From: Tenacibaculum haliotis | Lineage (GTDB): Bacteria > Bacteroidota > Bacteroidia > Flavobacteriales > Flavobacteriaceae | NCBI RefSeq assembly: GCF_025215075.1 | Contig: NZ_JAOBTH010000019.1 | Span: forward strand, 1-62,733 | Direction: 5' to 3' | DNA: 62,733 nucleotides | Notes under the pieces: model-generated | Database searches by the model: none | What the model was told of the DNA's origin: nothing | The model's input: the letters and a program-made list of their open reading frames with translations, nothing else | Translations under genes and position numbers: made by a program | Part shown: positions 25,153 to 34,575 of the stretch, piece after piece | How positions within the stretch are numbered: the stretch's first letter is position 1 | Layout of the letters: each line of letters starts with the position of its first letter

Positions 25153-26663
25153 TAAACTATATAATTCAAGTCATCCTATTTCAGGCATTGTTTGTTGCTG
25201 TTTATGATTTTTTTTTAAGTAAAGAAACTTTTTTCACTAAAAACAGGTGGTATTTATTAAGTACGTCGGTTATTTCATTCTTATTACCGCTTTTTAAAAT
25301 ACCAACCATACAAAAAGTAGTTCCGTTAGAATACACCATTTTATTACCCGAAGTAGTTTTGTCTCCACAAAGTGTATTGGAAAAAGCAGCTTGGTATCAA
25401 TCTATAAATTATTTAGATGTATTTTTTACAGTAGGAAGCTTATTCTTTCTTACTATTTTTATTATAAAACTACAGCGAATTGTCCGTTTGGTTTTTAAAT
25501 ACGGAAGTGAAAATAAACAAGCATATAAATTAGTGTTGTTACCTAAAAATGCCAAAGCATTTTCGTTTTTCAACTATATATTTTTAGGAAAAGGAATTCC
25601 GGCAGAGAAACAAGAAAAAATAATTGAACACGAGTTAGTACATAGTAGACAAAAACACACCTTCGATTTATTATTTTTCGAGTTTTTAAGAATATTCATG
25701 TGGTTTAATCCGATGGTGTATGTGTATCAAAACCGCATATCGTTGGTACACGAATATATTTCAGACGATGTGGTAACGAAATCAACCGAAAAAGAAAATT
25801 ACATTAATAATTTATTAGCTGATATTTTTCAGGTAGAAAACATCTCATTCGTAAATCAATTTTATAAACATTCATTAATTAAAAAAAGAATTATTATGAT
25901 GACAAAAGGAAAATCAAAACAAGTAAAGCAATTAAAGTATTTATTATTAATTCCGTTGCTGGCTAGTATGGTGCTCTACACAGCGTGTAGTGATAATGAA
26001 AAAAAAGAATCCGAAGAGGAACTGATGACAATTTATAATAGTAAAGAAGGTAAATTAACATCAATAAAAGGAGAGAAAACTAGCTTACTAGATTCTTATT
26101 ATGGAGATAATAAGGTAGATTTAGGAAAAGAATTATCTATAAAGGAATTATCTGAAGAAGAAAAACAAGAGTTTTTTAATATAAGGGATAAAGTTAATTC
26201 GAGTAAAATTGGTTCAACGATGAATGTGAAAATTTTCTCAGGATTTAATGGACGAAAAATTATTGCTCATTTATTTGATTTCTCAAAAAGTGAAAGAAAA
26301 AAACACATAAAAGGCGAGGATATTCCATTTTCAATCATAGAAAAAGCACCAACGTTTCCAGGTTGTGAAGAAGGAAATAAAAGTTGTTTAAATAGAAGTT
26401 TACAGGATTTTGTAAAAGAAAATTTTGATGTCAAATTAGCAAATGCTTTAGGGTTGAAATCAGGAAAAAAGAAAATTTATGTACAGTTTAAAATAGATAA
26501 AGATGGTAGCATTACAGATGTAAAAGCAAGAGCACCACACCCGAAACTAAAAGAAGCGGCAATGGAAATGATTAAAAAGTTACCCCAAATGAAACCTGGT
26601 GAGCATGAAGGTAAAAAAGTAAAGGTCGGATATGTGTTACCAATATCATTTATAGTTGAGTAA
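25149..26663 (+). CDS. BlaR1/MecR1-like M56 peptidase with TonB-like C-terminus
   Basis: The protein has 504 residues. Three to four helices surround a zinc-peptidase site, EHELVHSRQKH (HExxH), near residue 162, with the distal acidic region HEYISDDVV. Another helix lies near 270-285. The last ~90 residues form a TonB C-terminal-like domain (VQFKIDKDGSITDVKARAP). It is translationally coupled to the BlaI-type repressor and likely inactivates it upon a signal. The usual beta-lactam-binding domain is absent, so the inducer is probably something other than beta-lactams. Confidence 0.88.
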   Translation: MINYIIQVILFQALFVAVYDFFLSKETFFTKNRWYLLSTSVISFLLPLFKIPTIQKVVPLEYTILLPEVVLSPQSVLEKAAWYQSINYLDVFFTVGSLFFLTIFIIKLQRIVRLVFKYGSENKQAYKLVLLPKNAKAFSFFNYIFLGKGIPAEKQEKIIEHELVHSRQKHTFDLLFFEFLRIFMWFNPMVYVYQNRISLVHEYISDDVVTKSTEKENYINNLLADIFQVENISFVNQFYKHSLIKKRIIMMTKGKSKQVKQLKYLLLIPLLASMVLYTACSDNEKKESEEELMTIYNSKEGKLTSIKGEKTSLLDSYYGDNKVDLGKELSIKELSEEEKQEFFNIRDKVNSSKIGSTMNVKIFSGFNGRKIIAHLFDFSKSERKKHIKGEDIPFSIIEKAPTFPGCEEGNKSCLNRSLQDFVKENFDVKLANALGLKSGKKKIYVQFKIDKDGSITDVKARAPHPKLKEAAMEMIKKLPQMKPGEHEGKKVKVGYVLPISFIVE

Positions 26664-26669
26664 AATTAT

Positions 26670-27923
26670 ATGAAAAATAAAATTTTAAGTATTGTTCTTA
26701 TTATTTCATTTTTAAAAGTCGGGGCGCAAACCTCGGCTTTTAAATCTATTGATAGCTTGGTACATATTGGTCGTTATCAAAAAGCATTAATACAACTTAA
26801 AAAATTGCCAGAGAGTTATCAATCAAACAAAAAAATTGCAAGTATTTATAGTTCGATTGATAACTATAAACAAGCGTCGAAATATTACGAAAAAGCATTA
26901 TCACTAAATAATGGGTATTCGGTTAAAGTAGCTTTAGGGAAAAGTTATCAGAAAGAAAAAAGGTTGCAAAAAGCAATTACAGTTTTTGAAGAAATTACAA
27001 ATACAGATTCTGAAAATTTATTAATAAAATATCAATTAGGAAAGCTGTATTTAAAAACGAAACAACCTAAGAAAGCAAAGCTTATTTTTGAGGAACTTCT
27101 AAAAAAGGATGAGAGTAATGCTAATTATCATTACCAAATGGCAATTGTATATGCATTATTAAAAAAGAGAGATTTAAAAATTAATAGTTTTTTAGCAACT
27201 TATAAAAACGACAACGAACATATAAAAGCAATTCATCAATTAGCGGTTGCTTACACGCTTTTAAGAGATAAAGATTCGGCAAATATTTTTATAGATAGAG
27301 GTTTAAAAGTTAACACGAAACATATTGCCTTAAATAAATTAAAGATTAATAAATTATATATAAGCAAAAAGTATGAAGATGCAATTGCCTTGTTGGTTAA
27401 GATTGATTCATTAGAACCGAACGAACATTATACGAAAAAGATGTTAGGACGCAGTTTTTTTAAGTTGAAAGACTACGAAAAAGCAAGAAATAATTTTAAG
27501 AAAGCACTAAAAATAGATAGAGCTGATTTTAAATCATACACGTATTTAGGGGATATTGATTTTGCTGAAAAAGACTATAAAAGTGCTCGTTTTAATTATT
27601 GGTACGGAACGATTGTAGGAAAAGAAAGACGAGATAACGAATATTATCAGTTAGCAAGAACTTATAAAGAATTAGGCAAGCCAAAAGAAGAAATGAATGC
27701 TTACCGAAATGCTTATACAGAAAACTATAAGAATTACAGAGCGTTATTTCAATTAGCTAATACTTCTGAAAATTTTTATAAGGATAAGAAAATAGGATAT
27801 AAGCATTATAAAAATTACCTGAAGAGGTTTGAGACTAAGGATTCTTTACTAACGAGTCAGGTAAAAGTGCGGCTTAAAGAAATAAAAAAGTATTATTTCT
27901 TAAAAGGAGAACTGCTAGAGTAA
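26670..27923 (+). CDS. Secreted tetratricopeptide-repeat protein
   Basis: The protein has 417 residues with a signal peptide (ILSIVLIISFLKVGAQ). At least seven TPR units are visible, for example YKQASKYYEKALSLNNGYS, PKKAKLIFEELLKKDESNA and YEKARNNFKKALKIDRADF. TPR arrays bind proteins, so this may be a periplasmic scaffold. It starts 6 bp after the M56 peptidase gene and thus belongs to the BlaI-controlled operon. Confidence 0.85.
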   Translation: MKNKILSIVLIISFLKVGAQTSAFKSIDSLVHIGRYQKALIQLKKLPESYQSNKKIASIYSSIDNYKQASKYYEKALSLNNGYSVKVALGKSYQKEKRLQKAITVFEEITNTDSENLLIKYQLGKLYLKTKQPKKAKLIFEELLKKDESNANYHYQMAIVYALLKKRDLKINSFLATYKNDNEHIKAIHQLAVAYTLLRDKDSANIFIDRGLKVNTKHIALNKLKINKLYISKKYEDAIALLVKIDSLEPNEHYTKKMLGRSFFKLKDYEKARNNFKKALKIDRADFKSYTYLGDIDFAEKDYKSARFNYWYGTIVGKERRDNEYYQLARTYKELGKPKEEMNAYRNAYTENYKNYRALFQLANTSENFYKDKKIGYKHYKNYLKRFETKDSLLTSQVKVRLKEIKKYYFLKGELLE

Positions 27924-27958
27924 ATCATTTTTTGTATTTTCATCTCAAAGTCAGTGAG

Positions 27959-28435
27959 ATGCGGTTTTTTTATGTGATTTTTTTTATAGTAATTTTCACG
28001 AGTTTAAGTTGTGGTTTTTTATCAGAAGAGAATAAAAATCACAACTTAAATACTGTTATTGATTATACAAAAGTAGATGTTTCTCCGACTTTTAAAAACT
28101 GTAAAAATTTATCGATTAAAAAAAATAGCGTTTGTTTTAGTGAGGAGATAAATAAAAGAATACAAGCCACTTTAATAACTTATAACTTTGTAGCGGAGGA
28201 AGATATTAGTGAAGTTATTTTAATTGATTTATTAATTGATAACAAAGGTAATTTTAGGCTTAAAAAAATTACAGCATCGATAGCTATTAAAAATCAATTT
28301 CCTAAATTAGATAGTGCTATAAGAAATGCGATTAAAAAATTACCAAGAATTACGCCTGCTTTTAAAAGAGGTGTTCCGGTAATTACACAATATCAATTGC
28401 CTATTAAAATAGTAGCAAAAGAGGTAATAGACTAA
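27959..28435 (+). CDS. Lipoprotein with TonB-like C-terminus
   Basis: The start is set at ATG 27959 (RFFYVIFFIVIFTSLSCGF), which gives a lipoprotein signal with Cys near residue 19; the longer frame uses TTG. The protein has 158 residues. The second half (IDLLIDNKGNFRLKKITAS, then AIKKLPRITPAFKRGVPVITQY) has the pattern of a TonB C-terminal domain and is similar in layout to the end of the M56 peptidase. It is the last gene of the BlaI-controlled unit and overlaps the convergent COQ4-like gene by 32 bp. Confidence 0.65.
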   Translation: MRFFYVIFFIVIFTSLSCGFLSEENKNHNLNTVIDYTKVDVSPTFKNCKNLSIKKNSVCFSEEINKRIQATLITYNFVAEEDISEVILIDLLIDNKGNFRLKKITASIAIKNQFPKLDSAIRNAIKKLPRITPAFKRGVPVITQYQLPIKIVAKEVID

Positions 28436-28943
28436 AAGGGAACAAAAAAATGATAAGACTCATTAATACCCAAAAAGAGAAAATTAGATATTGAGTAATA
28501 TCCATTTTAATGTTCTTTTTCTTTTTAATGACTGTTTTTAACTCTTTAATTGATAATGCAAGTAATTCCTGTTTGTTAAGTTTTAGGTCTATAATTCCAT
28601 TTACTTTTATTCCTGCTTTATATCCTTTATAAACTTCTTTGGGGTAATTAAAGAGAGAAAACCCCATTGCCCATAAGCTCATAAAGCCAATAGGAAGATG
28701 TTTCCAAAACCCTGTTGATATTTCCCAACCAGCAATAAAAGCTTCACCTTTCCATGTTGTATCGCAACTATACAAAACATGTTGAATGTCATGAATGTGA
28801 ATAACATCTTTTCTTAACTGAGAATTGGGAAATTTTAATGAGAAAAACCTGAATTTTAATTCAAAAGTATCTTCACTTTCACCACCATCTTTAGCGAAGT
28901 TGTTTTCTTTATAAAATTGCTGTAAAGCATCTGCTATTGTCAT
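28404..28943 (-). CDS. COQ4-like protein with HDxxH-x11-E motif
   Basis: The protein has 179 residues. The central HDIQHVLYSC...GEAFIAG has the metal-binding arrangement HDxxH, 11 residues, Glu, which characterises COQ4. COQ4 organises or acts in ubiquinone synthesis in other organisms. The C-terminus adds a hydrophobic helix (YLIFSFWVLMSLIIFLFPF) that could anchor it in the membrane. Flavobacteria normally use menaquinone, so the substrate here is unclear. It stands alone on the minus strand. The motif match is clear; the functional name is inference. Confidence 0.6.
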   Translation of the reverse strand: MTIADALQQFYKENNFAKDGGESEDTFELKFRFFSLKFPNSQLRKDVIHIHDIQHVLYSCDTTWKGEAFIAGWEISTGFWKHLPIGFMSLWAMGFSLFNYPKEVYKGYKAGIKVNGIIDLKLNKQELLALSIKELKTVIKKKKNIKMDITQYLIFSFWVLMSLIIFLFPFSLLPLLLLF

Positions 28944-29011
28944 AGTTTGTAGATTGATAAGACAAAGATATTTTATGCTTTCTTAATTATTCTTGACAAT
29001 TATCAATAAAA

Positions 29012-29572
29012 TTACTTTGCTCTTATTCTACAAAACGTTTCAGGAGTCATTCCTAAAAAAGAAGCAATATGTTTTGCTGAAATTCTGTTAAAAAGGTATG
29101 GTTTTTTGTTTAATAAGATTTCATAACGTTCTTGTGCAGTATGTAGTTGCAAGTCATCAATGCGTTCAACGAGATCTATATAAATTTGTTGCAAAAATAA
29201 GCGTCCAAAACGTTCAAATTTAGGATCCGATTCAAATAAGTTTTCTAAATCTGAATGTGATATTTTCAAAACCTCTAAATCTTCTAAGGCTTCAATATTA
29301 TATTTACTTTTTTTACGTTGAATAAAACTATCAATGGTGGTAATACTTTCTTGTTCTACAGAAATATGAACCGTAATATCTTTTTCTTCCTTGTAATAAA
29401 ACACACGAGCTGCACCAGATGTAATTATATACATATGGTTACAAATTCTTCCTGCTTCATGTAAAATATGATGCTTCGGGTATTTTTCAAACTCCATTAT
29501 ATTTTGGAAAGCTTCTGCTAACTCAGGATTTTCTAATAATAAAGAAGCATTTTGCTCTAAGAACGAATTCAT
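29012..29572 (-). CDS. Crp/Fnr-family transcription regulator
   Basis: The protein has 186 residues. A cyclic-nucleotide-like beta barrel (about 20-115; GRICNHMYIITSGAARVFYY) precedes a long helix and a C-terminal helix-turn-helix (RISAKHIASFLGMTPETFCRIR). The barrel lacks the usual cAMP phosphate-binding Arg motif, as in many Bacteroidetes members, so the effector is unknown. It starts 3 bp after the GH3 gene ends on the same strand and is probably cotranscribed. Confidence 0.88.
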   Translation of the reverse strand: MNSFLEQNASLLLENPELAEAFQNIMEFEKYPKHHILHEAGRICNHMYIITSGAARVFYYKEEKDITVHISVEQESITTIDSFIQRKKSKYNIEALEDLEVLKISHSDLENLFESDPKFERFGRLFLQQIYIDLVERIDDLQLHTAQERYEILLNKKPYLFNRISAKHIASFLGMTPETFCRIRAK

Positions 29573-29575
29573 AAT

Positions 29576-31084
29576 TTACAGTTTTAATAATTCGTCAACA
29601 AAATCACGTTTGTTCGATAAACGAGGTACTTTATGTTGGCCACCCAGTTTTCCTTTTTCTCGTAGCCAATCATAAAATAAATTTTCACGAGCTTCATGTA
29701 TAATCGGCATTGCCAATGTTAAATTGTTGTAGCGTTTAGCCTCGTAATCTGAATTGATAGTTTTTAAAGAATTATCTAACAATTCGGTAAAGTATTTAAT
29801 ATTTTTAGGCGCTTTACTAAACTCGATAATCCACTCATGTCCGCCACTTTTTTTACCATCCATAAAAATAGGTCCAACAGTGTAATCTTTAATATTTGCA
29901 TCGGTTTTTTCGCTTGCTGCTTTTAATGCTTTTTCAGCATTTTCTATAATTAGTTCCTCGCCAAAAACGTTAATATGATGTTTGGTTCGACCGGTAATTT
30001 TAATACGATACGGATCTGTTGAAGTAAATTTAACAGTGTCGCCAATTAAATAACGCCATAAACCACCATTTGTAGTAATTACAATGGCATAATTCACGCC
30101 TTTTTTAACTTCGGATAAAGGAATTGTAACAGAATCTTCTCCGTTATAAGTATCCATCGGAATAAACTCATAAAAAATACCATAATCTAACATTAGCAGC
30201 ATTTCATCAGAATTATTTCTGTCTTGAATTCCAAAAAAACCTTCTGAAGCGTTGTAGGTTTCGTAGTATTTAAAATCCTTTTTCGGAATCAGTTTTTTGT
30301 ATTGTTCACGATATGGATTAAAGTTTACGCCACCATGAAAATACACTTCTAAATTAGGCCACACTTCTAAAATATTATCTTTTCCTGTTTTTTCTAAAAC
30401 ACGATTTAATAAAACCAACATCCAGCTAGGAACACCAACTAAACTTGTAATGTCTTCGTTGATAGTTTCATCAATAATAGCTTCCATTTTAGTTTCCCAT
30501 TCGGCCATTAAAGAAACTTCCTGACTAGGAGCAGAGCTAAAGTCTGCCCAAAAAGGCAAGTTTTCCGTTATAATTGCGGATAAATCCCCAAAATAAGAAT
30601 TATTATCTTCGTAAATAGCCGTACTACCACCTAGTTTTAGTCCTTTACCTTTAAACATCTGCGTGTCTTCATTATTATTAATGTATAAACACAGCATGTC
30701 TTTTCCTGCTTTTAAATGACAGTCTTCTAAAGCTTCATCACTAACGGGTATAAACTTACTTTTAGCATTGGTGGTTCCGCTACTTTTTGCAAACCAATGA
30801 ATTGGTGTGGGCCAAAATAAATTTTGTTCCCCTTTTCTACAACGCTCAATAAGAGGTTCTATGCTTTCGTATTTTTGAATAGGAACACTGGATGAGAAAT
30901 CAGTGTAATTATGTATTGATGCAAAAGAATGTTGTTTTCCGAACTCGGTATTCTTAGCGGTATTTAGTAATTTTTGTAACAGCTCATTTTGCACATCAAC
31001 AGGATATTTTAAAAACAATTCTACTTGATGTTTACGCTTTTTTAAAAACCAAGAAATGATAGAATTTATAAATGGAAACGACAT
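29576..31084 (-). CDS. GH3-family acyl-adenylate-forming protein
   Basis: The protein has 502 residues. The ATP-binding segment WFAKSSGTTNAKSKFIPVS near residue 100, YNASEGFFGIQD (AMP contact) and YLIGDTVKFTS are the three GH3 motifs. Plant GH3 enzymes join auxin or jasmonate to amino acids. Bacterial members are widespread in Bacteroidetes and their acid and amine substrates are unknown. It is followed by a Crp/Fnr regulator with almost no gap. Confidence 0.88.
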   Translation of the reverse strand: MSFPFINSIISWFLKKRKHQVELFLKYPVDVQNELLQKLLNTAKNTEFGKQHSFASIHNYTDFSSSVPIQKYESIEPLIERCRKGEQNLFWPTPIHWFAKSSGTTNAKSKFIPVSDEALEDCHLKAGKDMLCLYINNNEDTQMFKGKGLKLGGSTAIYEDNNSYFGDLSAIITENLPFWADFSSAPSQEVSLMAEWETKMEAIIDETINEDITSLVGVPSWMLVLLNRVLEKTGKDNILEVWPNLEVYFHGGVNFNPYREQYKKLIPKKDFKYYETYNASEGFFGIQDRNNSDEMLLMLDYGIFYEFIPMDTYNGEDSVTIPLSEVKKGVNYAIVITTNGGLWRYLIGDTVKFTSTDPYRIKITGRTKHHINVFGEELIIENAEKALKAASEKTDANIKDYTVGPIFMDGKKSGGHEWIIEFSKAPKNIKYFTELLDNSLKTINSDYEAKRYNNLTLAMPIIHEARENLFYDWLREKGKLGGQHKVPRLSNKRDFVDELLKL

Positions 31085-31150
31085 ATATTACCTCTTAATT
31101 TAATTTTTTTACTGTAAGTTTGTGAAGCTAAAAGTAATAAAATTTAAGAC

Positions 31151-31945
31151 ATGCAATACCAAGGAGTTTTAAAAAAAATGATAACTGAAAACTTAGAGAC
31201 GGTTCAATATTATTTAGATATGAAAACCGATTTTATAAATATGAATCAGTTGCTAAATAAGAATATAACATTAAGTTTCGTTAAATATGAATGTTTAAAC
31301 TGTCATTTAGAAAAAGAGGTATACCGTCAAGGATTTTGTAAAAGTTGTTTTTTTGATACACCAAATGCTGGAGATTGGATTATGCGACCTGAATTAAGTA
31401 AAGCGCATTTAGGAATTGAAGATCGCGATTTAGAGTATGAGAAAAAAGTACAATTAAAACCGCATATTGTGTATTTAGCAAACTCTAGTAATGTAAAAGT
31501 TGGTGTTACCAGAAAACAGCAAGTGCCAACACGTTGGATAGATCAAGGAGCGCATGAGGCAATTGAAATTGTTGAGGTTCCGAATCGTTATTTAGCAGGA
31601 ATTACTGAAGTTGCTTTAAAAGAGCATGTAGCTGATAAAACTAATTGGCGAAAAATGCTTAAGAATGATGTTGTAGATGAAAGCTTAGTATCTTGGCAAG
31701 AAAAATTACGCGAATTTATACCTGCAGAAGCGCAAGAGTATATTATAGAAAATAATAAAGAGACTGTTATTAATTTTCCGGTTGAAAAATATCCATTAAA
31801 ACCTAAAAGTTTAAATCTTGTAAAAGAACAAACTTATACGGGTGTTTTAGTTGGGGTAAAAGGGCAGTATTTAATTTTTGAAGACGAAACCGTTTTTAAT
31901 GTTAGAGCAAATGAAGGTTTGGTGGTGAAAATAGAAGTGGGATAG
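31151..31945 (+). CDS. DUF2797 zinc-ribbon protein
   Basis: The protein has 264 residues. Cys pairs CLNCHLEKEVYRQGFCKSC near residue 53 should bind one zinc. The DUF2797 core follows with HIVYLANSSNVKVGVTRKQ and RWIDQGAHEAIEIVEVPNR. No function is established. It is monocistronic between the GH3 promoter region and a dispersed repeat. The ATG at 31151 is kept although Met10 could also serve. Confidence 0.82.
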   Translation: MQYQGVLKKMITENLETVQYYLDMKTDFINMNQLLNKNITLSFVKYECLNCHLEKEVYRQGFCKSCFFDTPNAGDWIMRPELSKAHLGIEDRDLEYEKKVQLKPHIVYLANSSNVKVGVTRKQQVPTRWIDQGAHEAIEIVEVPNRYLAGITEVALKEHVADKTNWRKMLKNDVVDESLVSWQEKLREFIPAEAQEYIIENNKETVINFPVEKYPLKPKSLNLVKEQTYTGVLVGVKGQYLIFEDETVFNVRANEGLVVKIEVG

Positions 31946-31984
31946 GTGGTATTATATAAAAAGTCGTTTAAAAAGCGAAATTTC

Positions 31985-32013
31985 CGTCATTCTGAATCAA
32001 GTTCAGAATGGCG
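31985..32013. repeat. Dispersed hairpin (CATTCTGAA/TTCAGAATG)
   Basis: CGTCATTCTGAA and TTCAGAATGGCG form a 12-bp stem (one G-T pair) with a 5-nt loop. Hairpins with this CATTCTGAA core are common intergenic repeats in Flavobacteriaceae. Only one copy is seen in this window. Confidence 0.55.
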
Positions 32014-32040
32014 TAAAAATATAATTTAAAGAGATATAAA

Positions 32041-32066
32041 AAAAGCAGCCAACTGGCTGCTTTTTT
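32041..32066. terminator. Bidirectional terminator between DUF2797 gene and prc
   Basis: AAAAGCAGCC and GGCTGCTTTT form a stem with a 4-nt loop and A/T runs on both sides. Confidence 0.85.
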
Positions 32067-34186
32067 TATTGTTTTACGATGGTATAGTTTTTATTCATTT
32101 TAAGCTCGCTTAGTACATTTAGCGCTTCGTTTAAATAAATGTCTTTTTTTAAGTTCTTGTGCCATACCACACGTTTTTCTTTTAAAACAGTATCTTTTGT
32201 AAATAGGTTTAGCTCGTATTTTGGTGAATTGAAAGTTAAGTTAGAGTCAAACTTATAAATGTCTTTAAATTGTTTGGCTTCTTCTATTTTAGTATGACTT
32301 TCTTTTTTAAAAGTAGTATAGTTTAAAGAATAGACTCTTTCTTCTTGGCTTTTCTTTAACCATTTAGCGTATTCATTAATCTTCTTAAATTTTTGATTGT
32401 TTAAAATACGTTGCTGACTATTGTAAACAGCATCGCCAAAGTTACTGTATGAATTTGTAGCATTATATTTAGCTTGTTGCACCTTATCCCAAGGTAATGC
32501 ACCATCTAAATCGCGTTCTCCAAATTTCATATAACTATACCTACTTGGTAATGATATATCAGAATATACACCTTCAATTTGAGTAGAGCCTCCGTTTATT
32601 CTGTAGAATTTTTGGATAGTCATTTTTAAAGCTCCTAAATCACTCGGATACTTTTCGTAAAAACGATTGATAGGTAACACATTTTGCACGGTTCCTTTTC
32701 CGTAGGTTTGTTTACTACCTATAATTACCCCACGTTTATAATCTTGCATTGCGGCAGCAAAAATTTCGGAAGCCGAAGCAGAAAATTCATTTACCATCAC
32801 TACTAAAGGTCCGTTCCATTGAATTTTAGCATCAGTATCATTTTTTACTAACGGTTCTTCATCTCTGTATTTTACTTGTACAATCGGCCCTTTTTCAATA
32901 AATAAGCCACCAATTTCAATAGCTGTTTTTAAAGAACCACCACCATTATCACGTAAATCAACAATTAATCCTTTTACGTTTTCTTTTTTTAAACGCTCAA
33001 TTTCTTTTTCCATATCCTTAGCAGCATCTCTACGGCTTAGGTCATTAAAATCGATATAGAATCTTGGTAAATCTATAATTCCGTATTTTTCACCATTTTT
33101 TTCAACAATACTCGATTTCACAAACGTTTCCTCTAGTTCAACAACATCTCTAATAATAGAAATAACTTTAGTTGAACCATCAAATTTTTTCTTAACAGTT
33201 AATCGAACTTCTGTTCCTTTTTTTCCTTTGATAAATTTAATAGCATCGTCTAAACGCATTCCAACAATATCCAAAGGTTTTGCATCACCTTGTGCTACTT
33301 TTAAAATAATATCATCTGGCTCTAAATCACCTTGTTTCCAAGCTGGACCTCCAGAAATAAGCTCAATAATATGGGTGTACATCCCTTTTTTTTGTAAACG
33401 AGCGCCAATTCCTTCTAATTTACCTGACATTTCTTGATCGAAACGAGATTTTAAACGAGGAGACATATAAGTTGTATGTGGGTCGAAACCACCAACGACA
33501 CTATTTAAGAAAGTAGAATACCAATCAGAATTTTCAAGTTCATCAATACGTTGGTATAATTCGTTCATACTTTTTAAGACTTCTTTTCTAGCTTCTGCTT
33601 CAAATTCAGAAAATGTTTTCTTTTTAAAATTTTTATCCTTTTTAACTTTTTCTTTTTGTAAATCTTCCGAGTCTTCAACTCTACTTAAAATAGATAATTT
33701 TAATTGTTTTCTCCAATAATCTACCAATTCACTTTCGTTTTTAGCAAAAGGTACTTTGTCATAATCCATATCAATAACTTCCTCTTTTTTGTAATTAAAA
33801 GATTCGGTTAATAGGCTACGGTAGTTATTTTTGGCAACTCCTAATTTTGTTAAAAATCGATTGTAAACTAATTTATAAAAATCAAGTTTACTATTTTTTA
33901 ATTGATCATCAATTTGATATTTAAATTGAGAAAATTCTTTTAAATCTTCTTGCGTAAAATATCTTTTACTAGGATCTAAGTCGTTAATAAATGTTGTGTA
34001 TACATGTTCAGAGAAATCATCATTTAAATCTTTCTGAACATAATGATATCTACTTAAAATATTTTTTAAAACATATATAATAACCCTATCCTTCTCAGGA
34101 TCTGCTTTTGAAATAGTATTCGAATAAGTTGTGTTTGAAAATAATAGCGTTATTGCTAAAAAAGGAATGATAAATTTCGTCTTCAT
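32066..34186 (-). CDS. prc: Carboxy-terminal processing (tail-specific) protease
   Basis: The protein has 706 residues with a signal peptide (LAITLLFSNTTYS). A helical N-terminal part (to ~220) is followed by a PDZ domain (about 235-325; GGPAWKQGDLEPDDIILKVA) and the S41 peptidase core. The catalytic Ser is in FSASASEIFAAAMQ and the Lys in SKQTYGKGTVQ. Length and domain order match Prc/Tsp, which trims or degrades periplasmic proteins from their C-termini. The 389-bp region upstream (34187-34575) has no gene and only a weak surE -7 element. Confidence 0.92.
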   Translation of the reverse strand: MKTKFIIPFLAITLLFSNTTYSNTISKADPEKDRVIIYVLKNILSRYHYVQKDLNDDFSEHVYTTFINDLDPSKRYFTQEDLKEFSQFKYQIDDQLKNSKLDFYKLVYNRFLTKLGVAKNNYRSLLTESFNYKKEEVIDMDYDKVPFAKNESELVDYWRKQLKLSILSRVEDSEDLQKEKVKKDKNFKKKTFSEFEAEARKEVLKSMNELYQRIDELENSDWYSTFLNSVVGGFDPHTTYMSPRLKSRFDQEMSGKLEGIGARLQKKGMYTHIIELISGGPAWKQGDLEPDDIILKVAQGDAKPLDIVGMRLDDAIKFIKGKKGTEVRLTVKKKFDGSTKVISIIRDVVELEETFVKSSIVEKNGEKYGIIDLPRFYIDFNDLSRRDAAKDMEKEIERLKKENVKGLIVDLRDNGGGSLKTAIEIGGLFIEKGPIVQVKYRDEEPLVKNDTDAKIQWNGPLVVMVNEFSASASEIFAAAMQDYKRGVIIGSKQTYGKGTVQNVLPINRFYEKYPSDLGALKMTIQKFYRINGGSTQIEGVYSDISLPSRYSYMKFGERDLDGALPWDKVQQAKYNATNSYSNFGDAVYNSQQRILNNQKFKKINEYAKWLKKSQEERVYSLNYTTFKKESHTKIEEAKQFKDIYKFDSNLTFNSPKYELNLFTKDTVLKEKRVVWHKNLKKDIYLNEALNVLSELKMNKNYTIVKQ

Positions 34187-34549
34187 GTATCTTCTGTCTT
34201 TAATTGTGTTCTAACATTGCTAAGCTACTAAAATAATGCCAATTTTTAATAGTAGTATTTTTTTTGTCGTTTAAATAAGTAAGTAGTTACAAGTCGTAAA
34301 TTTATTTTTTAAATTTAATGAGTTTTTTAACCTTAATTCAAAAGTAAAAAAAGAACATTCACTAAGAGTTATAGGAGGTATTTACGTTTTCTTAAGTAGT
34401 TATTACTGATAAAAAAGTACTCACAATAAAAATAGATAAATAAACAATAAATCGTAACATGTTGTTTGTGTTTGATTACTACAATTTTACGTATAAAATA
34501 AAGGAGTATGTCTTTACAAAATGTTAAAATAATAATGCTTTTTTTGTGT

Positions 34550-34557
34550 TACATTTG
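34550..34557 (+). promoter_or_regulatory. -7 element upstream of surE
   Basis: TACATTTG fits TAnnTTTG, 18 bp before the surE ATG. No TTG is found at the right -33 distance. Nothing else is recognised in the 34187-34575 spacer. Confidence 0.4.
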
Positions 34558-34575
34558 TTGTAAAACTAATACACT

